Part shown: positions 58,062 through 64,000 of the stretch, one piece after another | Position numbering within the stretch: position 1 is the first letter of the stretch | Layout of the letters: every line of letters starts with the position of its first letter | Assembly (NCBI GenBank): GCA_945881865.1 | Contig: CAMCVK010000009.1 | Span: 1 to 64,000, forward strand | Source: Fimbriimonas ginsengisoli Gsoil 348 | Lineage (GTDB): Bacteria > Armatimonadota > Fimbriimonadia > Fimbriimonadales > Fimbriimonadaceae | Direction of reading: 5' to 3' | DNA: 64,000 bases | The notes under the pieces: model-generated | Database searches by the model: none | Told to the model about the DNA's origin: nothing | What the model saw: the letters and a program-made list of their open reading frames with translations, nothing else | Translations under genes and position numbers: made by a program

Positions 58062-58514
58062 ATGACAAAGCGACTTCAAGCCGATGAGGTTATCTTTCTC
58101 GACTGGTACGACGGTATCGTGACGGGGGCCGTCCGAACCATTGATGCGGGTTGGTTCTATCTGAAATTGCATTGGTGGAGCCATGATCAGGATCAACGCG
58201 TTTTTCTCACCAGGCCGGTTTCTGATGAATTGATGATGGCCTACCTAGCGGACACCCAGGACCTGCTCTCGGGCCCCAGCCGCAAAAGACATGCGCCGCA
58301 CGCGTCGGACGAACTTACTAGGTTGACCGACGAGTTGGTGGCTCGCGTGGGAGACTGGAGCGCCGCAACAGATGCCGTTTTGCTCGCGGACCCCTTCCTG
58401 GAAAGTGGTTGGTGGTTATCGGAAGATGGAATTCTCATGGATGGTGACGGGCTCAGCCGGAACGATGAATACTGGTCGCAACAGTTCGCACATGAATGCG
58501 AAAATGACGGGTAG
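58062..58514 (+). CDS. Hypothetical protein, immunity-like
   Basis: 150 residues, acidic. VIFLDWYDGIVTGAVRTIDAGWFYLKLHWW, then QRVFLTRPVSDELMM and a Trp-rich end. Family unknown. Starts in an ATGA overlap with a possible toxin tail and heads a run of small genes, hence the immunity suggestion. GGGG five bases upstream as ribosome site. Confidence 0.5.
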   Translation: MTKRLQADEVIFLDWYDGIVTGAVRTIDAGWFYLKLHWWSHDQDQRVFLTRPVSDELMMAYLADTQDLLSGPSRKRHAPHASDELTRLTDELVARVGDWSAATDAVLLADPFLESGWWLSEDGILMDGDGLSRNDEYWSQQFAHECENDG

Positions 58515-58523
58515 GAAAACAGG

Positions 58524-58772
58524 ATGCGAAATCGTGACTTGATCGTCAGCAATCTTCAAGAAGCAAACGAGTAGCTTGAACAGTTAATTCAGGACGTTCC
58601 AGAATGGACGCAGGAGGACGAGGAGGAATTTGATGCCGGTCTCCTGGTTGGTCTGCGCCATGCCATCCACCACATCGCATACGCGTGGAACGCCAAAAAT
58701 CTCACCTACGAAGAAGCGAACCAGCAGTTTGATCGACTGGCGATTGTGGGCACCGAATTGACCGAATTCTAA
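58524..58772 (+). pseudogene. Small gene disrupted by an in-frame TAG
   Basis: ATG 58524, 10 bases after the previous stop. 83 codons open but for TAG at 58572-58574, where the frame reads EANE-stop-LEQ, likely a former Glu codon. After it: WTQEDEEEFDAGLLVGLRHAI and HHIAYAWNAKNLTYEEANQQFDRL to TAA 58770-58772. Clean reading frame after the stop suggests recent inactivation, or a sequencing error. Confidence 0.7.
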
Positions 58773-58781
58773 GGCTCCGAG

Positions 58782-59096
58782 ATGCCAATGGAACCGACGA
58801 CAGACGTCGAAGAGCACGGAAGGAGCCTGATCGGGGTGGCACGGCGCGTGCTGTTCGAATGCATGGCAGAGTCGCGGCCGGAAATGCAGTGCCGGCTGGA
58901 AGTGGCGAAATGGAATGAGGCGTCCGGTCGCCACAGCTCTGAGCTACGGATGTATTTCTACCATGGTGATCATTTAGAAGACGCGTTGGAGCTAGTCTTG
59001 GTGGTTGATGGCAATCCCGCTGGGTCCTGCGAGGAGGCCGAAGCGTGGCGACGCACAAACATCCCCGACATCGTGGTGACCCTGAACAAGCTTTAG
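58782..59096 (+). CDS. Hypothetical protein
   Basis: 104 residues. VARRVLFECMAESRPEMQCRLEVAKWNEASGRHS and LELVLVVDGNPAG are compatible with a small alpha/beta fold. Third in the array, nine bases after the pseudogene stop. Family unknown; immunity-like by context. Confidence 0.5.
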   Translation: MPMEPTTDVEEHGRSLIGVARRVLFECMAESRPEMQCRLEVAKWNEASGRHSSELRMYFYHGDHLEDALELVLVVDGNPAGSCEEAEAWRRTNIPDIVVTLNKL

Positions 59097-59194
59097 GCAC
59101 CCGGCATTTGGGCTAACAAGCTTAGGGTTAGGTTCAATGGAACAAGCGTTGCGAGCGCGAACTTAGTTCGGCGACGGCCGGAATTGAGAGAAAG

Positions 59195-59731
59195 ATGACT
59201 TCGGATCACAACCTAGCAAGCGTCTCCGTCTTACAGCGCGACTATCCGGCGGCAGGTCTGGATGCGACCGGCTGGTTCAAACTGTCGCCGCACGATACCA
59301 ACGTTTGGGGGGCGTATTCGGTTGCGGTTAACGGCGAAGCGCAGGCGAACTACTTCCTGGGGTTCGGTAGCAGTGATCTCACCGTAGAGTGGATAGAGTT
59401 CGGCAATTTGGCCCTTAAGGTGCTGGACGGTTTCGCCTATGCTGTCGATGGCAGCGGAAATGTAACCTGCCTACCTTGCAACGGTTTGGGCTACGAATCG
59501 ATCTATGTCGCTGAAAAATACCTGGTGTTCGCCGGCAGTTGGGAAATCCTGGCGATTTCTAGGGACGGTACGATCCGCCGCGAGCCGGAGGCGGCCTACG
59601 ACCGGCTGGAGGCTTTGGGCGTCGGCCAAGACCAGATTTTTGTTCGCGGAGTGCGCAATCCTCCAGATGAGGAAGATTGGTCCATTTCGGTAATCGACCT
59701 TCCCGAATGGTCACCGTTAATCGGACGTTAG
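59195..59731 (+). CDS. Hypothetical protein
   Basis: 178 residues; ATG 59195 with GAGAGAAAG upstream. Acidic, rich in aromatic residues with beta-propeller-like pieces (GFAYAVDGSGNVTCLPC, YLVFAGSWEILAISRDG). No family recognised. Fits the immunity-like array by size and position. Confidence 0.55.
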   Translation: MTSDHNLASVSVLQRDYPAAGLDATGWFKLSPHDTNVWGAYSVAVNGEAQANYFLGFGSSDLTVEWIEFGNLALKVLDGFAYAVDGSGNVTCLPCNGLGYESIYVAEKYLVFAGSWEILAISRDGTIRREPEAAYDRLEALGVGQDQIFVRGVRNPPDEEDWSISVIDLPEWSPLIGR

Positions 59732-59814
59732 CGGATCAACTCGAGCCGAAGGTATCGGGGTCGGAGAGAATCGGCACTTCAATCGCCGGACTGGCGCGGA
59801 TAATCTGGGCAACG

Positions 59815-60450
59815 ATGAAGGTGGTGGCGATTCAAAGTGCCTACTCGCTGTCATGGGGGGAAGAGGTGGAAGTGCACCGGGACTCCCATCCCTTCCTGCT
59901 TGCTGGAAAGGAGTACGAAGTCCTCGCCGTATGGATGCGTGGCGACGAAATCAGCTACCTCGTGAATACCGAATGGGGGAACGGCATGATGCCGTACCGC
60001 GCATCTTCACGGTTCTTTTCGGTCGTTGATGGCACCGTTCCGGCAAGCTGGCATTTTCACATGACGCAGGGCCAAGACGATGTGCGAGAAATACTGCTTG
60101 GGCCGGCCTGTCTCGTCTATGACCAGATGTTCTATGAGAACCTGCTGAACGGCGAGGATGAAGCATACGAGGTTTGGGCGAGCTACCTGGAGGGTCTTTG
60201 GAACCCGGCAGACGAAGTCATCGCCTGCTCCCGCCGGTATCTGAAGTTGTTTGAGGAGGGAAGAAATGACCATCCGTTCCTGTCTGATGCCAAGCTCGTT
60301 AAGGTCGGCACGGACGGAGTTGGCCTTTGGTTTATGATCAACCGCGACATCACGCCCGAGGAGGTCACGCTGCTGAACATCCTGGAGGCCGAGATTCTTT
60401 GGCAGTTCTCAAACGAGGCCCGGTTTGGCTACAAGCTGATCAGACTCTGA
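59815..60450 (+). CDS. Hypothetical protein
   Basis: 211 residues from ATG 59815 with TAATCT (59801-59806) eight bases before it. YEVLAVWMRGDEISYLVNTEWG and YLEGLWNPADEVIACSRRYLKLFEEG, ending NILEAEILWQFSN. No family recognised. Overlaps the end of pyrC by 11 bases. Last gene of the array. Confidence 0.55.
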   Translation: MKVVAIQSAYSLSWGEEVEVHRDSHPFLLAGKEYEVLAVWMRGDEISYLVNTEWGNGMMPYRASSRFFSVVDGTVPASWHFHMTQGQDDVREILLGPACLVYDQMFYENLLNGEDEAYEVWASYLEGLWNPADEVIACSRRYLKLFEEGRNDHPFLSDAKLVKVGTDGVGLWFMINRDITPEEVTLLNILEAEILWQFSNEARFGYKLIRL

Positions 60451-61495
60451 AGTTCGTTGGCGCGGTCAGGAGCTTCCAGTCGAGAGTTTCGCCCGCGTGG
60501 AACGGAACCACCGAGTCCGCACCCTCGCCGTAGGTTGCAGGGACTTCGGAGCCGGACCGCTCCAGCGTGATCGTTCCTTCGTTCAGCGGCAGGCCGTAAA
60601 AGGTCGCGCCGTTGACCGAGGCAAAGGCATCGAGGCTGGCCAAAGCATTCTCTTCTTCAAAGGTCTTGGCGTATGACTCCAGCGCGAATGGTGCGTTAAA
60701 AATTCCTGCGCAACCGCAGGCCGACTCCTTGTCGCCGATTCGATGCGGGGCAGAGTCGGTCCCAAGGAAGAACTTCGGCGCGCCAGAAGTGGCCGCCCGA
60801 CGAATCGCAAGCCGGTGCGACTCCCGCTTCGCCACGGGCAAGCAATAAAAGTGGGGCCGGAAGCCTCCCCTGAACATGGCGTTCCGGTTGAATTCCAGGT
60901 GATGCGGAGTGATGGTCGCACCGACGTTTGCGCCGGCAGACTCGACAAAAGCGACCCCATCGCTGGTCGTAATGTGCTCCATAACAACCTTCAGGGAAGG
61001 GAAGGCCGCGATGATTTTCGACAGAACGCGCTCGATGAAGACCGCTTCGCGGTCAAAAATGTCCACCTCGGGGTCAGTAACTTCACCGTGAATCAGAAGG
61101 GGCATGCCGATGCGCTCCATCTTCGCCAGCACCCCGAAAACCCGCGAGAGGTCGCGGACGCCGTGGGCGGAGTTCGTGGTCGCACCGGCCGGGTAGAGCT
61201 TGCACGCCGTTAGAACTCCCTCTGCGTGCCCAGCGGCTACATCATCGGGGTCAGAATCCTCCGTCAGATATGCCGTCATGAGCGGGACAAAGCTGCTGGA
61301 GGTGGGCAGGGCGGCGGCGATTCGCGCCCGATAAGCCACCGCGTGGGCCGTTGTCACCACCGGCGGCACAAGGTTCGGCATGATGATCGCCCGGCCAAAC
61401 TGGTTCGCCGTAAAGTGGGCCACCGCCGTCAGCATCGCGCCGACCCGAAGGTGGACGTGGAAGTCGTCGGGCGTGCGGATGGTTAGGCGATCCAT
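60440..61495 (-). CDS. pyrC: Dihydroorotase
   Basis: 351 residues. HVHLRVG (zinc His pair, about 13-18), KLYPAGATTN with carboxylated Lys, HGEV, MEHITTSDGV, and GTDSAPH (catalytic Asp). Type-II (E. coli-like) dihydroorotase of pyrimidine synthesis. Third gene of a nadC-birA-pyrC cluster, 12 bases after birA; TAGACT near the birA stop could be an extra internal promoter. Confidence 0.95.
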   Translation of the reverse strand: MDRLTIRTPDDFHVHLRVGAMLTAVAHFTANQFGRAIIMPNLVPPVVTTAHAVAYRARIAAALPTSSSFVPLMTAYLTEDSDPDDVAAGHAEGVLTACKLYPAGATTNSAHGVRDLSRVFGVLAKMERIGMPLLIHGEVTDPEVDIFDREAVFIERVLSKIIAAFPSLKVVMEHITTSDGVAFVESAGANVGATITPHHLEFNRNAMFRGGFRPHFYCLPVAKRESHRLAIRRAATSGAPKFFLGTDSAPHRIGDKESACGCAGIFNAPFALESYAKTFEEENALASLDAFASVNGATFYGLPLNEGTITLERSGSEVPATYGEGADSVVPFHAGETLDWKLLTAPTNFRV

Positions 61496-61507
61496 GGGTA
61501 AATGAGT

Positions 61508-62242
61508 CTACACTGCGGGCAAGTGGGGGTCTTGCGGCCCAAAAATCGCGTCGGCGGCAAGGACGGTTCGCTCCGCGTCGCCCACCGTGCAGATCAGCTC
61601 GCCGCTCGGGCCGACCGCCTTCGCCACGGCCGTTTCGCCGGTTGGCAGCAAGAACCGCTTCCCTGGCGTGGAATCGAGCGGCTCCCAGTGGGGCCGCAGG
61701 TCGGGCCAATTCCGCGCTTCAGGAAGCGCGGAAAGCTGCGCTAGAATTGCATCCACTACGGCGGAAGGTGCATACACCTGTCCGGTGATCATGCGCAGGC
61801 TGGCGGCACGGTGGGCGATTTCATCGGGAAAACGAAGTTGGTTTAGGTTAAGACCGATGCCGACCAACGCCACCGATTGTCCATCCGCATCGCGCTGAAC
61901 CTCAGTCAGAATTCCGCCAACTTTAAACCCATCAAGCACCAAATCGTTTGGCCACTGAACCCGGCAGCCCATTGTGCCGGCGGCGGCCACGCCAAGCGCC
62001 ATGCCGAGTAGGTACGGCTTGGGGTGGTTCGCTTGCTCGCGAAAGATGAGCGTCGCCGTGAGTGATGCGTCGGGTTCCGAGTGCCATTCCCGGCCAAGCC
62101 GTCCCCGGCCGGCCTTTTGGTTTCGGGCCAAAACCCCACCAAACGACCTGTTATCGCGGAGGATCCTTAGCGCGGTGTTCTGGGTTGAATCCACCTCTTC
62201 GACGGTGTACCAAGGAAATGCTTCCGAAATTGGGACGTTCAT
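61508..62242 (-). CDS. birA: Biotin--[acetyl-CoA-carboxylase] ligase
   Basis: 244 residues, catalytic domain only. NQKAGRGRLGREW (biotin-AMP loop), WPNDLVLDGFKVGGILTEV, then a C-terminal SH3-like domain (TGETAVAKAVGPSGELICTVG). No HTH, so not a repressor. Overlaps nadC by four bases. Confidence 0.95.
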   Translation of the reverse strand: MNVPISEAFPWYTVEEVDSTQNTALRILRDNRSFGGVLARNQKAGRGRLGREWHSEPDASLTATLIFREQANHPKPYLLGMALGVAAAGTMGCRVQWPNDLVLDGFKVGGILTEVQRDADGQSVALVGIGLNLNQLRFPDEIAHRAASLRMITGQVYAPSAVVDAILAQLSALPEARNWPDLRPHWEPLDSTPGKRFLLPTGETAVAKAVGPSGELICTVGDAERTVLAADAIFGPQDPHLPAV

Positions 62243-63093
62243 TCGAACTCCAAGTGCATCGCAAGGGCGGGCGCGGAGTGGGTCAAGGCTCCTACCGAGA
62301 TGATATCGACTCCGGTTTGCGCGACCTGCCGCACCGTGTCAAGGTTAATTCCGCCGCTGGCTTCCAGCAAAATTTGGCCCGAGAACTGCTTCACTGCGGC
62401 CCGCATCTGGAACGGATCCATGTTGTCCAGAAGCGCAATATCGGCCCGGGCTCGAACGGCCTCATCCAACTGCTCTAGCGACTCAACCTCGACCTCGATC
62501 TTAGTGACGTGCGAGGCAAACCGGCGAATCTTTTCGATGGCGGCGGTGATGCTTCCGGCCGCCGCGATGTGGTTGTCCTTGATCATCACCGCGTCGTACA
62601 GACCCATGCGGTGGTTAAAGCCGCCTCCGCAGCGAACCGCATACTTCTGAAGTCCGCGCAGGCCGGGCAAGGTTTTGCGCGTGTCCACGATCCGTGCACC
62701 GGTTCCGTCCACCTTGGAAACGAAGTGCGCGGTCAGAGTGGCGACTCCGCTGAGGTGCATCAAGAAGTTCAGACCGGTTCGCTCGGCGGTCAATATTCGG
62801 CGTGCGTTGCCGTAGCCCGAAGCGAGGACGTCGCCCCTCGAAACCTGCGAACCATCCGCCAGGTCGATAATGATGCGGCAGTTTTCCGGGTCGTTGCCGG
62901 CCGGAGCGAAAAGATATTCGGCGATGCCGAGCCCGCAAACCACGCCGTCGGCCTGAGCCTCAATCTTCCAATGAACCAAGTCCTCATCAGGAATGGCGAC
63001 GGCGGAAAGGTCGCCGGTGCCGATGTCCTCGGCCAGGGCCTCGTCCACAAGGAACCACCAGCTCTGGGGTTCCGGATCTAACCAAATGCCCAT
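62239..63093 (-). CDS. nadC: Nicotinate-nucleotide diphosphorylase (quinolinate phosphoribosyltransferase)
   Basis: 284 residues. TRKTLPGLRGLQKYAVRCGGG (active-site Arg and Lys), HRMGLYDAVMIKDNH and a TIM-barrel end (EASGGINLDTVRQVAQTGVD). NAD synthesis from quinolinate. TAAACT six bases before the ATG suggests a leaderless mRNA; starts the nadC-birA-pyrC operon. Confidence 0.96.
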   Translation of the reverse strand: MGIWLDPEPQSWWFLVDEALAEDIGTGDLSAVAIPDEDLVHWKIEAQADGVVCGLGIAEYLFAPAGNDPENCRIIIDLADGSQVSRGDVLASGYGNARRILTAERTGLNFLMHLSGVATLTAHFVSKVDGTGARIVDTRKTLPGLRGLQKYAVRCGGGFNHRMGLYDAVMIKDNHIAAAGSITAAIEKIRRFASHVTKIEVEVESLEQLDEAVRARADIALLDNMDPFQMRAAVKQFSGQILLEASGGINLDTVRQVAQTGVDIISVGALTHSAPALAMHLEFE

Positions 63094-63119
63094 GGCATCA
63101 GTTTAGCCAACCGTCGGCT

Positions 63120-63620
63120 TCAGGACCTTTTGGTCATCGTGAGGCCGGCGCGAGCGGAGATCTCCTCGATGAGCAGTTCGAAAGGCGCGTCCATGCCGTT
63201 TCGCTGCCAACCCAAAGGAACTTTAGCGCTGCCGGCAGAAAGGAACGCGATCGGGTGGATCGTCAGGTATCCACGGTCCAACGTTAGCACTCCTTTATCC
63301 GAGTGCAACTCGACCGCCTTCACGCGATCGTAAGGAACGGTCTTGATGCTTCCGCCTTTCACGATATCAAAGTGGTCTTTCAGTAACACGTATTCGCTCG
63401 CCTGCGCTGACTGATGAACTCGATCCGTGTAGGCACCTTTTCCAAAGTCGAAGATCGCGCCGGCGGCGGTGCGAACGTTGTCCACAAATTTCTTTTGGTC
63501 GGTGCCCGTTTGTCCCATCACGCTTCGGCCGCGCTCTGCCGCCGATTTACGAATGGCCTCCGCGCTGGTTTGTAGCCACCGCACGGCGGAGTCGGGGCGG
63601 TACCGGATCACTTCACTCAT
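63120..63620 (-). CDS. Hypothetical PH-like domain protein
   Basis: 166 residues. YVLLKDHFDIVKGGSIKTVPYDRVKAVELHSDKGVLTLDRG suggests a PH-like (bPH) strand pattern with a preceding helix. No membrane part. TAAACT seven bases before the ATG. Function unknown. Confidence 0.6.
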   Translation of the reverse strand: MSEVIRYRPDSAVRWLQTSAEAIRKSAAERGRSVMGQTGTDQKKFVDNVRTAAGAIFDFGKGAYTDRVHQSAQASEYVLLKDHFDIVKGGSIKTVPYDRVKAVELHSDKGVLTLDRGYLTIHPIAFLSAGSAKVPLGWQRNGMDAPFELLIEEISARAGLTMTKRS

Positions 63621-63627
63621 AGAAAAC

Positions 63628-63633
63628 AGTTTA
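63628..63633 (-). promoter_or_regulatory. -10 box of the PH-like gene
   Basis: TAAACT on the minus strand, seven bases from ATG 63620. Confidence 0.45.
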
Positions 63634-63698
63634 TGGCATGTTGGGCCCGCATCGGGCCTATCGGCGAAGGCGAATCATTGGGAGTAACCTCAAGCGTG

Positions 63699-64000
63699 AT
63701 GAAGCACACGTACCTTGGCCGCACCGGCTTAAAAGTCAGCCGACTATGTCTTGGCACCATGAACTTTGGCCCGAAGACAATTGAAGCCGACTCCCACGCG
63801 ATCATGGATCGCGCCCACGAGCTGGAACTGAACTTTTTCGACACCGCCGACGTTTACGGCTGGGAGCAAAAGGGCTGGACCGAAGAGATCATCGGCCGGT
63901 GGTTCGCCCTCGGCGGCGGTCGCCGCGAGAAGACGGTCATCGCGACCAAGGTCTACGGCGATATGGGCAAGTGGGCAAACGAGTCTCGTCTTTCGGCGCT
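63699..64000 (+). CDS. Aldo/keto reductase (3' end beyond window)
   Basis: First 100 residues only. YLGRTGLKVSRLCLGTMNFGP, NFFDTADVYG (catalytic Asp/Tyr) and TVIATKVYG (catalytic Lys region). NADPH-dependent oxidoreductase. TAACCT eight bases before ATG 63699. Confidence 0.9.
   Translation, partial: MKHTYLGRTGLKVSRLCLGTMNFGPKTIEADSHAIMDRAHELELNFFDTADVYGWEQKGWTEEIIGRWFALGGGRREKTVIATKVYGDMGKWANESRLSA

Noticed and set aside
1-64000. CRISPR arrays, rRNA, tRNA and insertion sequences
   Set aside because: No regularly spaced repeats, no rRNA stretches, no tRNA-like folds and no transposase or terminal repeats were seen. The Cas4-like nuclease at 41946 stands alone.

Overview
The window is high-GC bacterial chromosome of about 64 kb, densely packed on both strands. 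The best guess for its source is an Armatimonadota bacterium of the Fimbriimonadia type. The evidence is four pseudopilins with the [24 protein letters not shown]-type leader-helix followed by AQAK, together with many secreted glycoside hydrolases, BlaI/M56 sensor pairs and solitary FAD halogenases. This assignment is inference from protein style, with no marker-gene tree behind it.

Layout. 1-844: tail end of a phage-tail-like protein. 950-3594: a GH26 mannanase / GH43 pair. 3595-6480: a truncated RHS element with a type-50 polymorphic toxin, its overlapping immunity gene, a second decayed RHS tip with its own immunity gene, and a third immunity-like gene. 6496-7437: pseudopilin. 7570-11891: a nine-gene fragment of the S10/spc ribosomal protein cluster on the minus strand (rpsS to rplE), closed by a strong terminator. 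12209-14005: DEAD-box RNA helicase. 14156-15205: a small HARE-HTH/GIY-YIG nuclease plus DUF7662 pair, which looks like defence or acquired DNA. 15423-23073: halogenase, pseudopilin, lipoproteins, a zinc alcohol dehydrogenase and a Gly/Cys-tailed membrane protein. 23171-31113: GH9 cellulase, an NRAMP-related transporter, and a LacI-controlled operon (LacI, CBM-like protein, GH5, SDR, ThuA). 31236-42734: small stress or housekeeping proteins, a PDZ-hydrolase with a PadR neighbour, Dus, two pseudopilins, a cytochrome c/copper monooxygenase-like protein, SDR, two M16 peptidases and an Fe-S PD-(D/E)XK nuclease. 42794-44984: M56 peptidase plus BlaI repressor with twin operators. 45085-49551: a 48-residue basic protein, a cellobiose-2-epimerase-like enzyme, a deaminase, a DinB protein and a propeller lipoprotein. 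49624-50254: MNT/HEPN toxin-antitoxin. 50413-56924: CPA2 antiporter, ribokinase, a metallophosphoesterase lying between two fragments of a dead VOC gene, an orphan Phd antitoxin, a phosphotransferase and an ankyrin protein. 56931-60450: a truncated-globin fusion and a run of small unrelated plus-strand genes with decayed fragments, resembling an orphan immunity array. 60440-63093: pyrC-birA-nadC. 63699-end: start of an aldo/keto reductase.

How it fits together. The carbohydrate genes (GH26, GH43, GH9, GH5, cellobiose-2-epimerase-like) point to life on plant mannan and beta-glucan. The LacI operon is probably induced by such sugars. Conflict genes sit in three places: the RHS locus near 3.6-6.4 kb, the GIY-YIG pair near 14.2-15.2 kb, and the MNT/HEPN plus small-gene array in 49.6-60.4 kb. 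Many monocistronic genes carry a TAnnnT box 5-9 bases before the start codon, which suggests common leaderless transcription. One of them (35842-36498) has a near-perfect sigma-70 promoter with a palindrome between its -35 and -10.

Limits. All calls come from reading the sequence and from memory of protein families. No database search, structure prediction or expression data were available.
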